DNA of 64,000 bases. It comes from Candidatus Heimdallarchaeota archaeon. Its GTDB lineage: Archaea > Asgardarchaeota > Heimdallarchaeia > Heimdallarchaeales > Heimdallarchaeaceae. The position numbers and the translations under genes are program-made. A model generated the notes under the pieces. That model saw only the letters and a program-made list of their open reading frames with translations, was not told where the DNA came from and did not search any database. Below are positions 51,478-59,760 of this stretch, in pieces (the first letter of the stretch is position 1; every line of letters starts with the position of its first letter). The stretch is taken from assembly GCA_016840095.1 (NCBI GenBank), contig JAEOSZ010000031.1:160938-224937 (forward strand), given 5' to 3'.

Positions 51478-52545
51478 TTAATACCCTAAATTTGACAACC
51501 AATTGTTTAGCTCTGTTACAAGCTCCTCAGATTGTGGTATTGATGTATCATAGAAATCAACAAAGTCACAAAATCCATCGATTAATCTAAAACTGTGATT
51601 TGCGCTAGATATTACTGTAGTATTCAGATTGCTTGGTAGAATACCATCGAATATCTCATCAAAACGTTCCAGATTGGCATTTGGAGGTACAAGACCATCA
51701 TATTCACTGAACACAAATAATCCTGGTGTATCAATATTAGCTATTACCTCTCTAGGATCATAATCAATAATTTCTGATAAGTGACCTGTTCCTCCCACAT
51801 GGAAATACTTACCTATTTTACCCCACATTATTTTTGATTTGTTGACTCTCTGTAGTTTTTTCTCTAATTCTTCTCCTTCGTAACCTTGACATTCAAAGTC
51901 CCATCTGTAGGTGTCTATAATTTGTTCTAAAACTGTTCTAGTAGGACCATTAAGACTAATGAAGAACGCTATATCTTCATGTTGATAAGCTGCTAGATTG
52001 GCTATCCATCCTCCTTGACTGTGACCAATTAGACCAATTTTGTTTGGGTCAATTGAAGGATGAGTCTTAAGATATTGAACTGCTGCATAGGCATCATCAG
52101 CTCGTCCTTGGAAATCATTATTCATCCAGTTACCTTCAGATTTGCCCATACCTCGTTTATTGATATATAAAACAGCCATATCTCTTGGAAGTAAAACTCC
52201 TTGAATATATTTCTCTACAAATTCAGGAGCATAATTCTGATAAATTCCATTACCTGAACCACCTAGAAAAACTACAGCTGCTTTTGATGCATTACCTCCA
52301 ACTGGAATAAGTAAATCTGCTTCTAAACTAAATCCATCACTTGTAATGAAAAAAGATTGTCTAAGAATATCTGGACTTGTTACTGATGCTTCCCAAACAG
52401 GATTGGGTTTAATATTTGCAGGTTGTTCAGCAATTATTATTACTAAAGAAAGAGTCATATAAAGTATCAAAAATAAATAAGCTGACAATTTCTTTTTGTT
52501 GATGTTTTTTAGAAATCCTTTGAAATTAGATGCAATTTTAGACAT
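51478..52545 (-). CDS. Membrane-anchored alpha/beta hydrolase
   Basis: A 355-residue protein. A hydrophobic segment (about 19-40) after a basic N-terminus acts as signal anchor and puts the enzyme outside. The hydrolase core follows with the oxyanion strand V-F-L-G-G-S-G-N-G, nucleophile Ser in L-I-G-H-S-Q-G-G-W (near 178), Asp in F-S-E-Y-D-G-L-V-P-P (near 280) and His in S-A-N-H-S-F-R (near 315). The full Ser-Asp-His triad suggests an esterase, lipase or peptidase acting at the cell surface. It is divergent from the AOR gene, 107 bases away. Confidence 0.8.
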   Translation of the reverse strand: MSKIASNFKGFLKNINKKKLSAYLFLILYMTLSLVIIIAEQPANIKPNPVWEASVTSPDILRQSFFITSDGFSLEADLLIPVGGNASKAAVVFLGGSGNGIYQNYAPEFVEKYIQGVLLPRDMAVLYINKRGMGKSEGNWMNNDFQGRADDAYAAVQYLKTHPSIDPNKIGLIGHSQGGWIANLAAYQHEDIAFFISLNGPTRTVLEQIIDTYRWDFECQGYEGEELEKKLQRVNKSKIMWGKIGKYFHVGGTGHLSEIIDYDPREVIANIDTPGLFVFSEYDGLVPPNANLERFDEIFDGILPSNLNTTVISSANHSFRLIDGFCDFVDFYDTSIPQSEELVTELNNWLSNLGY

Positions 52546-52623
52546 TTCTATTCACCTTCAATATTAATAAAAACTAAAGCTAATCTATTTAAAATCTATG
52601 AATTGCCAAAATTTTGAAAAATA

Positions 52624-52631
52624 CTTAAAAG
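52624..52631 (+). promoter_or_regulatory. TATA box of the second AOR gene
   Basis: CTTAAAAG begins 29 bases before the ATG at 52653; no ribosome site is seen, so the message is probably leaderless. Confidence 0.45.
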
Positions 52632-52652
52632 AGTGTAAAACTTTCAAAAACT

Positions 52653-54467
52653 ATGAATAATAAACTTCTTAGAATTAATCTAACAGAAAGTGAAATTAAC
52701 ACTGAGGAGATACCAGAGAAAATTATTAAGCAATATATTGGTGGAACTGGTTTTATCAGTTACTACCTTTACAAGGAACTAGAAAAGAAGATTGATCCGT
52801 TATCTCCAGAGAATAAAATAATTATTGCTACAGGACCTGCTCAAGCAACACGTATCCCAATTACTGGCAGGTATGCTGTAGGAGCTAAGAGTCCATTAAC
52901 AAATCACATCATAGATGCACATTGTGGAGGTTTTGTGGGTCCAGAATTGAGGATGGCTGGTTATGATTTAGTAATTATTGAGGGAAAAGCTGAGAAACCT
53001 ACCTACATATCTATCAAAGATGATAAGGTAGAAATAAAAGATGCTACTCATCTGTGGGGAAAATTAGCTCATCCTACTGAAGAAAAAATAAGAAATGATG
53101 AAGGAGAACCAAGGATGAGAGTCATCTGTATCGGACCAGCAGGAGAGAATCTTGTGAATATCTCTTGTCCAACAGCTGATTGGCACCATAATCCAGGGAG
53201 AGGGGGTTTAGGAGCAGTCTTTGGCTCGAAGAACCTCAAGGCTATAGGTGTAAAAGGTTCAAATCAACCTACAAATGGTAATCAAAATAAAATAGATGAA
53301 GTTAGAAAAGATCTTCTAGATAGAACTAAAAAAGCAAAGGACGATGGAGCAGGAATGTTCAAGTATGGAACTAGTAATGCAGTAGGATTCTCTAATGAAA
53401 TGAGTCAATATCCGACTCGTAATTGGCAATCTGGAGAATATGAAGAACATGAGAAACTGAGTGGAGTAGATTTGGATGAAAAGTATAAAGCTATCAAGAA
53501 ACCATGTTACAATTGTCCAATAGGCTGTTCAAGTACTTTGGATGCATCAGCATTTTCTTGGACAGATGAGAAGGAAATTGCTCGTCCTGAATATGAGACC
53601 ATGGCTATGATGGGTGGTAATATAGGTCTATCAGATTTGGAAACTTTGATTCACACCAATTATCTCTGCAATCAACTTGGACTTGATACAATCAGTACTG
53701 GAAGTGCTATTGCTATGACCATGGAAGCAGTTGAGAAAGGTTTGATTTCAGGTCCAGAATTTGAAGGAATAAAATTTGGAAACAAAGAAAAAATCCTTGA
53801 AATGATCGAAATGATTGCTTATAGAAAAGGATTTGGAGATATACTTGCTGAAGGAGTAGCTCAAGCTGCCGAGAATTGGGGAATAGAGCATCTGGCAATT
53901 CATGTTAAAGGTCTACCATTTGCTGCGTGGGATCCAAGAGGAAGACTTGGATTAGGATTGAGCTATGCTACAGCTGCAGTAGGTGCAAGCCATCTTAGAG
54001 GTTGGCCAGCAACATCAGAGGTTCCAAAAGATAAGAGTGCTATAGATGTAGTAGATTCTCTTATAGAGCAACAGGATTTCAAAACACTAACAGATTGTCT
54101 GGTTGTATGTTCCTTTTCTTATGCCATTAAAGGAGGATTCACTTTTGATGATAGACAAAATGTATTATCAGCTCTATGGGACAGAGATGTTCCAAAAGAC
54201 GAGATGATGGAAATAGCTCAGAGAATATGGATAACTAAAAGACTGTTTAATATCAATCAGCATGATAATTACAGACCTATAGACTATGATGTTCTCCCAA
54301 ACAGGTTAATGAATGAACCTTTGCCTTCTGGTAGAGCAGAAGGAAGTAAAGCATTTGATAGTGAGGAAGATTTCAAAAAATCACTTCAACTGGTATATAA
54401 AAAACGAGGTTTAGATGAAATAGGAATCCCAAAGAAAGAGGAAATTGAGAAACTAGGAATAGAATAG
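52653..54467 (+). CDS. Aldehyde:ferredoxin oxidoreductase family protein, module copy A
   Basis: A 604-residue AOR family enzyme of standard length. The N-terminal tungstopterin domain shows Y-I-G-G-T-G-F-I and the G-R-Y-A-V-G-A-K-S-P-L-T block; G-R-G-G-L-G-A-V-F-G-S-K-N-L-K is the pterin-binding motif. Cluster ligands are Cys285, Cys288 and Cys292 (C-Y-N-C-P-I-G-C); a late Cys lies in L-T-D-C-L. It is closely related to the gene at 56556-58370, sharing long identical stretches, and more distant from the 702-residue AOR at 10050. It opens a four-gene block transcribed in one direction, each gene with its own TATA-like element. Substrate unknown. Confidence 0.88.
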   Translation: MNNKLLRINLTESEINTEEIPEKIIKQYIGGTGFISYYLYKELEKKIDPLSPENKIIIATGPAQATRIPITGRYAVGAKSPLTNHIIDAHCGGFVGPELRMAGYDLVIIEGKAEKPTYISIKDDKVEIKDATHLWGKLAHPTEEKIRNDEGEPRMRVICIGPAGENLVNISCPTADWHHNPGRGGLGAVFGSKNLKAIGVKGSNQPTNGNQNKIDEVRKDLLDRTKKAKDDGAGMFKYGTSNAVGFSNEMSQYPTRNWQSGEYEEHEKLSGVDLDEKYKAIKKPCYNCPIGCSSTLDASAFSWTDEKEIARPEYETMAMMGGNIGLSDLETLIHTNYLCNQLGLDTISTGSAIAMTMEAVEKGLISGPEFEGIKFGNKEKILEMIEMIAYRKGFGDILAEGVAQAAENWGIEHLAIHVKGLPFAAWDPRGRLGLGLSYATAAVGASHLRGWPATSEVPKDKSAIDVVDSLIEQQDFKTLTDCLVVCSFSYAIKGGFTFDDRQNVLSALWDRDVPKDEMMEIAQRIWITKRLFNINQHDNYRPIDYDVLPNRLMNEPLPSGRAEGSKAFDSEEDFKKSLQLVYKKRGLDEIGIPKKEEIEKLGIE

Positions 54468-54493
54468 AGCATTCTCTATTTTTCTCACAAAGA

Positions 54494-54502
54494 TTAATAA
54501 AT
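54494..54502 (+). promoter_or_regulatory. TATA-like element of the first Fe-S protein gene
   Basis: TTAATAAAT begins 30 bases before the ATG at 54524. Confidence 0.35.
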
Positions 54503-54523
54503 TCAACAAAATAGCATAATCTA

Positions 54524-55498
54524 ATGTCACAAAGACTGTCATTTATTGGGCGAGCTAAGAAGATATTTTTCAGAAATTTCGCTTTACCTAGAGTTAAGAA
54601 AGTTTATGCATTAGAAAATTCAGTTCAAGATTTAGATAATTCTGTTATTTTTTCTGAGGAATCTGAACCTAGATTTGATATTCCTATTGAGTTTGGAAGA
54701 AGAGAAGGAGTAGAAGTGCCTTTAACAAGGATTACAGTCAAACACATACTTACTTGTATCAAAAATATGAAAAGAGCAGTTTATGATCTCGGGAAGAATC
54801 CAGAGAATCCTAGAAAACAGATTGAAGAAGTAGAACTAGAGGAATTAGCAGAATTTGTAAAGACAGTTAAAGTATCTTCGATAGGATATACCAAAGTTCC
54901 ACAGAAGCTAGTTTTTAGAGATAAAGCTGTAGCTTATGAGAATGCTATTGTTCTCACTATGAACATGGATAATGATGCTATCAGTACTTCTCCAAGTAAG
55001 AAATCACTTCAAAGCATCTGGTATACGTATGCCAAACTAAGCATCGCATCAAATAAGATTGCTCGATTTTTGAGAAAGAAAGGTTTTGGAGCACATGCTT
55101 CTCCTCCTCTAGGTGGTATAGCACTTTATCCAATGCTTGCACGTCAAGCAGGAATGGGAGAATTTGGTTATTCAGGGATATTAATAGGACCTTTCAATGG
55201 ACCAACTTTTAGAATTGCTGCTGTATATGTTTCTGCTGAAAATCTTCCTATTGAGCAAAAAAATGATCATTCATGGATTAGAGACTATTGTGAGCAATGC
55301 AGAAGATGTGTAAGAGAGTGTCCTCCAGGAGCTATTTATGAGAATGCTATTGAGCAAAGTTATGGTAGAATTACTCACATTGATAATGACAAATGCTTCC
55401 CATATTTTGGAAATAATCATGGATGTACAATTTGCATCAAAGTTTGCCCCTTCAATAAAACTGACTATAACACAGTGAAGAAGAATTTCCAAAAATAG
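54524..55498 (+). CDS. Reductive-dehalogenase/QueG-like Fe-S protein, copy A
   Basis: A 324-residue cytoplasmic protein without a Tat signal. The middle part (about 120-245) resembles the corrinoid-binding nitroreductase-like fold of reductive dehalogenases and epoxyqueuosine reductase: S-I-G-Y-T-K-V-P, the helix ending R-K-K-G-F-G-A-H-A, then A-R-Q-A-G-M-G-E-F-G-Y-S-G and F-R-I-A-A-V-Y. The C-terminus holds two [4Fe-4S] motifs, C-x2-C-x2-C-x3-C-P (C-E-Q-C-R-R-C-V-R-E-C-P) and C-x9-C-x2-C-x3-C-P. Family members are cobalamin-dependent reductases. Whether corrinoid is bound here is not shown. It may be the electron partner or a coupled reductase of the AOR next to it. Confidence 0.7.
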   Translation: MSQRLSFIGRAKKIFFRNFALPRVKKVYALENSVQDLDNSVIFSEESEPRFDIPIEFGRREGVEVPLTRITVKHILTCIKNMKRAVYDLGKNPENPRKQIEEVELEELAEFVKTVKVSSIGYTKVPQKLVFRDKAVAYENAIVLTMNMDNDAISTSPSKKSLQSIWYTYAKLSIASNKIARFLRKKGFGAHASPPLGGIALYPMLARQAGMGEFGYSGILIGPFNGPTFRIAAVYVSAENLPIEQKNDHSWIRDYCEQCRRCVRECPPGAIYENAIEQSYGRITHIDNDKCFPYFGNNHGCTICIKVCPFNKTDYNTVKKNFQK

Positions 55499-55550
55499 CA
55501 AAGAGCACGATAACATTTAATAATCTAAATCTTAACCTCAAAGTGACTAG

Positions 55551-56516
55551 GTGCAGATTTTGACTTTAATGGATAGGATTCAGAATTTTATAATGATGAA
55601 ATTCATGTATGGACTCTTTGAGAGAGAAAATAGTCTATCAGAAAAAGAAGATTTTGTGAAGTATAACGAAGATTCTCCTGCAAGATATGAGATTATGATG
55701 GAAGGTCATAAATATGGAAAGAGATCTGGTTTCGGACCCAAAGTAGCTCCTCTTATGATTTCCGTTATCAGAAATCAAAATAAAGTGCTGAATTCGTTAA
55801 AAAAGAATCCCCTAGAACCTAGAACAGAGATTACTGAAGATGAATTAGCTGAACTAGAAAAACTAGCAAAGAAGAAAGGTGCGGAAATAATTGGATATAC
55901 GAAGATACCATCAAATCTCATATTTGAGAACAAGGCTTTACTCCATACTAATGCAATTGTTCTAGGTTTTGAAATGGATAAAAAGAAAATAGATTCTGCT
56001 CCTAGCAAAAAATGTCTTCATGAAGTATTAAGAACATATGATGATCTAGGTATTGTTTCAAATTCCTTAGCCAAGTTCCTAAGGAAGAAAGGTTTCTCAG
56101 CTCATGCTGGTCATCCACTTATGGGTGCTGCACTCTATCCTCCAATGGCACAAATGGCTGGAATAGCCTTTTTGGGATATTCAGGCATAATGATCTCACC
56201 AGAATTCGGTCCAAGATTCAGACTCGCTGCTGTTTTTACAGGTATTGAGAACTTACCTGAGAAACCAGAAGATGAACATTGCTGGGTTCGAGAGTATTGT
56301 AAAGCTTGTAAGAAGTGTATTAGAGAATGTCCTGGTGAGGCAATATTTGACGAACCAAAAATTCACGATAATGGTCAGATTACACATGTGGAAAATACTA
56401 AATGTATGCCTCATTTCATAAACGAATATGGGTGTAGTATTTGTATCAAGGTTTGTCCTTTCAACAATGTTGATTATTATCAACTGAAAGAAAATTTCAT
56501 ACAGAAAAAGATGTAG
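55551..56516 (+). CDS. Reductive-dehalogenase/QueG-like Fe-S protein, copy B
   Basis: A 321-residue paralogue of the preceding protein with the same order: I-I-G-Y-T-K-I-P, R-K-K-G-F-S-A-H-A, A-Q-M-A-G-I-A-F-L-G-Y-S-G, and two cluster motifs (C-K-A-C-K-K-C-I-R-E-C-P and C-x9-C-x2-C-x3-C-P with C-S-I-C-I-K-V-C-P). The start is GTG 55551, with ATG 55569 as alternative. A TTTAATAAT element begins 35 bases before the GTG. The two copies differ through most of their length but keep all eight cluster Cys. It lies 39 bases before the second AOR, repeating the pairing seen on the other side. Confidence 0.7.
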   Translation: MQILTLMDRIQNFIMMKFMYGLFERENSLSEKEDFVKYNEDSPARYEIMMEGHKYGKRSGFGPKVAPLMISVIRNQNKVLNSLKKNPLEPRTEITEDELAELEKLAKKKGAEIIGYTKIPSNLIFENKALLHTNAIVLGFEMDKKKIDSAPSKKCLHEVLRTYDDLGIVSNSLAKFLRKKGFSAHAGHPLMGAALYPPMAQMAGIAFLGYSGIMISPEFGPRFRLAAVFTGIENLPEKPEDEHCWVREYCKACKKCIRECPGEAIFDEPKIHDNGQITHVENTKCMPHFINEYGCSICIKVCPFNNVDYYQLKENFIQKKM

Positions 56517-56526
56517 CAGAACAATG

Positions 56527-56534
56527 TTTATAAA
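56527..56534 (+). promoter_or_regulatory. TATA box of the third AOR gene
   Basis: TTTATAAA begins 29 bases before the ATG at 56556, the same spacing as at the other AOR of the block, and predicts a leaderless message. Confidence 0.5.
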
Positions 56535-56555
56535 AAAAATCTTATCTTTTGACCC

Positions 56556-58370
56556 ATGAATAATAAGCTTCTACGGATTAATTTATCAGAAAGTTCAATT
56601 ATAGAGGAAGATATTCCTGAGTCTGTTATTTATGACTATATGGGGGGAACTGGTTATATCACTTATTACCTTTACAAAGAGTTAGAACCAGGCATTGATC
56701 CACTCTCTCCAGAAAATAAACTAATTATTGCTCCAGGACCATTGCAAGGAACAAAGGTACCCATTTCTGGTCGTTATGCTGTTGGAACTAAGAGCCCTTT
56801 AACTGGTCTTTATCTTGACAGTAATGCTGGAGGTTTTCTAGGACCAGAAATTAGGATGGCTGGCTATGATCTAATTATTATTGAAGGGAAAGCAGAGAAA
56901 CCTGTCTACATTTCTATTAAGGACGACAAAATTGAGATTAAAGATGCTTCAGCCTTGTGGGGATATTTTGTTTATGAGACTGAAGTTCTGATTAGAGAAT
57001 TAGAAAATGAACGCAAAATGAGAATTATTACAATTGGACCGGCTGGAGAAAATCTTGTTAACTTTGCCTGTACAACTTCTGATGGTTTTCGTAATGCTGG
57101 AAGAGGGGGATTAGGAGCAGTCTTTGGTTCCAAAAATCTCAAAGCTATTGCAGTTAAGGGTTCAACTAGACCTAAAAATGGTAACCCAGCGAAAATTGAA
57201 GAAGTTAGAAAAGACATTGTTCAAAGAGCAAAAAATGCAAAAGAGGATGGGCACTTACTTCATCAACATGGGACAAGTTGGTTAGTCAAAGTATCTAGTA
57301 ATCTTGATCACTATCCTACTCGCAATTGGCAATCAGGAGAATTCGAAGATGTAGAAAATCTAAGCCATGAAGCATTCTCTGAAAAATACAAGCGTTTCAG
57401 ACGACCTTGTTTCCAATGTCCTATTGGTTGTAGTGAAACACTTGATGCTTCAGTTTTTGATTGGGTTAAAGAAGATAGGAAGGAAATTGCTAAACCTGAA
57501 TACGAGACTTTAGCTATGTTGGGAGGTAATTGCGGTATTAATGATATAGAAGCTGTTATTCATGCAAACTATCTCTGTAATCAACTAGGACTAGATACCA
57601 TCACTACAGGTAGTGCAATAGCCATGACAATGGAAGCTAAGGAGAAAGGTTTCATTGATGGTCCAGAATTTGATTCAATTGAATTTGGTAATGTAGATAA
57701 GTTTCTAGAACTCATAGACATGATAGCTTATCGTAAAGATATTGGTGAAATCTTAGCTGAGGGAGTTGCACAAGCAGCTGAGCATTGGAATATAGAAGAT
57801 TTAGCTATACATGTCAAGAAACTTCCTTTTGCAGCTTGGGATCCTCGTGCTAAACTAGGATTAGGTTTAAGTTATGCTACAGCAGCTGTTGGAGCAAGCC
57901 ATCTTAGAGGTTGGCCCACTACATCAGAGATACCTGAAAAGAGTGCAATAAAAGTATTAGATTCACTAATCGAGCAGCAGGATCTAAAGACAATTAAAGA
58001 CTGTCTATCAATTTGTCACTTTACTCATAGCATAAAACCAGCTTTGGGATTTGATGACTGTGTTGATATAGCTTCAGCTGTTTGGAACAAAGAAGTAACT
58101 TCTGAAGAGTTAACAGATTTAGCTAGAAGAATTTGGATTCTCAAAAGAATGTTCAATATGAGAGAATTCGGAGATAAGAAACCTATTGAATTTGATAATC
58201 TTCCCAAAAGATTTATGGAAGAACCTTTACCAACTGGAAGAGCTAAAGGCAAAACAGCTTTTGTAAACGATGAAGATTTCATCGAATCCAGAAGAATTCT
58301 ATATGAAAAGCGAGGATTAGATGCTGAAGGTATCCCAACAGTTGAAGAGTTGAAGAGATTAGGGCTATAA
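56556..58370 (+). CDS. Aldehyde:ferredoxin oxidoreductase family protein, module copy B
   Basis: A 604-residue AOR family enzyme, the same length as the gene at 52653 and similar along its whole sequence (shared blocks include N-K-L-L-R-I-N-L, Y-P-T-R-N-W-Q-S-G-E and G-L-S-Y-A-T-A-A-V-G-A-S-H-L-R-G-W-P). Cluster ligands C-F-Q-C-P-I-G-C are intact. Differences are spread out and include the segment before the cluster (Q-H-G-T-S-W-L-V in place of K-Y-G-T-S-N-A-V), so the two probably differ in substrate. Electrons would go to ferredoxin or to the Fe-S protein encoded just before it. Confidence 0.88.
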   Translation: MNNKLLRINLSESSIIEEDIPESVIYDYMGGTGYITYYLYKELEPGIDPLSPENKLIIAPGPLQGTKVPISGRYAVGTKSPLTGLYLDSNAGGFLGPEIRMAGYDLIIIEGKAEKPVYISIKDDKIEIKDASALWGYFVYETEVLIRELENERKMRIITIGPAGENLVNFACTTSDGFRNAGRGGLGAVFGSKNLKAIAVKGSTRPKNGNPAKIEEVRKDIVQRAKNAKEDGHLLHQHGTSWLVKVSSNLDHYPTRNWQSGEFEDVENLSHEAFSEKYKRFRRPCFQCPIGCSETLDASVFDWVKEDRKEIAKPEYETLAMLGGNCGINDIEAVIHANYLCNQLGLDTITTGSAIAMTMEAKEKGFIDGPEFDSIEFGNVDKFLELIDMIAYRKDIGEILAEGVAQAAEHWNIEDLAIHVKKLPFAAWDPRAKLGLGLSYATAAVGASHLRGWPTTSEIPEKSAIKVLDSLIEQQDLKTIKDCLSICHFTHSIKPALGFDDCVDIASAVWNKEVTSEELTDLARRIWILKRMFNMREFGDKKPIEFDNLPKRFMEEPLPTGRAKGKTAFVNDEDFIESRRILYEKRGLDAEGIPTVEELKRLGL

Positions 58371-58382
58371 TCTTTCGTCTCT

Positions 58383-58451
58383 TTAACCATAGAATCCTTC
58401 TGTAGAATAAGGGTAAAGGTCTACTGCTTCAGCAGTTCCAGGTATGTGAAT
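58383..58451 (-). pseudogene. 3' stump of a beta-helix surface-protein gene
   Basis: A minus-strand frame ending in TAA at 58383-58385 encodes I-P-G-T-A-E-A-V-D-L-Y-P-Y. This is the cap that closes the beta-helix proteins of this window (D-P-Y-P-L, D-L-Y-P-L and D-M-Y-P-L in the three intact ones), followed by nine residues and a stop. There are no repeats and no signal peptide upstream, only A/T-rich sequence. It is best read as what is left of a beta-helix gene that once ran towards the AOR gene. The neighbouring intact beta-helix gene starts 95 bases away on the other strand. Confidence 0.5.
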
Positions 58452-58545
58452 TTTTAAAAAGAAAAAAACTAATGTATAATCTCTTTTTACGTAATCTTTA
58501 TAGGTGAAAATAAGTGAACTAAGCTAGTTGACAAAGGTGACTTAA

Positions 58546-59691
58546 ATGTCAAAGAAAAGTAAAAATATAATCCTAAATTTTATAGGTATTTCACCTCTTC
58601 TACTATTAATTTCATTACTCTGGATAAATGCTTGTTTTAGCTTTACAAATGCTTATCTACAAGAAGCTACTATCTCAAAAAAAATCCAATTAATTCCCCA
58701 TAGTCCCTTCACAATCACCTCTGATTTAGATTTCGAGACTTATGGATTCCCTGGAAATGGGTTACAAAACAATCCATACATCATTGAAAACTATGAAATT
58801 ATTTCTTCAGCTGTTAAAGGTATAAGCATATCTGATACGACAAAATTCTTTGTTATTCGAAATTGTTATGTTGATGTGTTAACATCAGGTATTTATTTGA
58901 GTAATGTTGCAAAAGGAACTTCTACAATTACTAATAATACTTGTACTAACAATGTTGTTGGTATTGAATTACGATCATCATCTAGCGATATAATCAACAA
59001 CACATGCACTCTAAATACAGAATATGGAATACAAGTAGATTCTTCTCCAAGTTTAGTTAAGAATAATACTTGTTTCTCAAACGGAGCATATGGAATTTAT
59101 CTCTGGAATTCATCAGATTCTCTTATTGTTGAAAATACATGTAATAACAACAATATGCGAGGAATATATCTGCAAGATAATCAAAACTCAACAATTTCAG
59201 ATAATATCTGTTATTATAATACTCAATGGGGTATATATCTAGTTCATTCGCACCACAATACACTTACAAAGAACCTATGCAACTTCAACTATGACAAAGG
59301 TATGTATTTCTGGGGATCTGATAATTGCAACATCACTGATAGTTCTTTTGAAGCAAATGGAGGGTACGGAATTGATTTAGATTCTAATTCTGATAGTAAC
59401 ATTGTTTGCAACAACAATTTTCTTGATAATATAGTTTCAGCCTCCCAAGCACGTGATGATGGATCTAATAATTATTGGTACAATATTACAAGTTTATCTG
59501 GTAATTTTTGGTCCGATTGGTACTCTGGTTCTTATTCTATTGATGGATTTTCAAGTTCTGTTGATATGTATCCCTTAAATGATCCAGTTATTTTTCCTGA
59601 ATACAGTTTAAAATTGTCCTTCTTAATGGTATTTTTGATTTCATTATCTTTAGCTACTATATGTTACTCTAAAAAGAAATTGAAATCATGA
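58546..59691 (+). CDS. Anchored parallel beta-helix (NosD/CASH-like) surface protein
   Basis: A 381-residue exported protein. GGTGA (58536-58540) lies 5 bases before the ATG. The signal peptide covers about 1-38 (S-K-K-S-K-N, hydrophobic, C-F-S-F-T-N-A). The beta-helix follows with about nine rungs of the N-N-T-C type (N-N-T-C-T-N-N, N-N-T-C-F-S-N-G), more Cys-rich than the other two proteins. It is capped by G-N-F-W-S-D-W and D-M-Y-P-L. The anchor (about 355-375) and K-K-K-L-K-S close the chain. The Cys in every rung could stack as a ladder or form disulphides outside the cell. Function unknown. Confidence 0.8.
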   Translation: MSKKSKNIILNFIGISPLLLLISLLWINACFSFTNAYLQEATISKKIQLIPHSPFTITSDLDFETYGFPGNGLQNNPYIIENYEIISSAVKGISISDTTKFFVIRNCYVDVLTSGIYLSNVAKGTSTITNNTCTNNVVGIELRSSSSDIINNTCTLNTEYGIQVDSSPSLVKNNTCFSNGAYGIYLWNSSDSLIVENTCNNNNMRGIYLQDNQNSTISDNICYYNTQWGIYLVHSHHNTLTKNLCNFNYDKGMYFWGSDNCNITDSSFEANGGYGIDLDSNSDSNIVCNNNFLDNIVSASQARDDGSNNYWYNITSLSGNFWSDWYSGSYSIDGFSSSVDMYPLNDPVIFPEYSLKLSFLMVFLISLSLATICYSKKKLKS

Positions 59692-59697
59692 TATCTC

Positions 59698-59716
59698 CTC
59701 TTTTTTTTCTTTTTTT
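59698..59716 (+). terminator. T-tract terminator
   Basis: Runs of eight and seven T separated by a C, directly after the beta-helix gene; the strongest T-tract in the window. Confidence 0.6.
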
Positions 59717-59760
59717 GACAGTTTAGTAGTCTTTATCAATTTCTGTGTCAATATATTATT

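Noticed and set aside
54524..56516. True respiratory reductive dehalogenase (RdhA) pair
   Set aside because: No Tat signal peptide, shorter than RdhA, and no RdhB-like membrane anchor gene nearby; only the fold-level resemblance is claimed.
58517..58529. Short dyad AACTA-3-TAGTT before the third beta-helix gene
   Set aside because: Five-base arms in AT-rich DNA are expected by chance and the position gives no regulatory clue.
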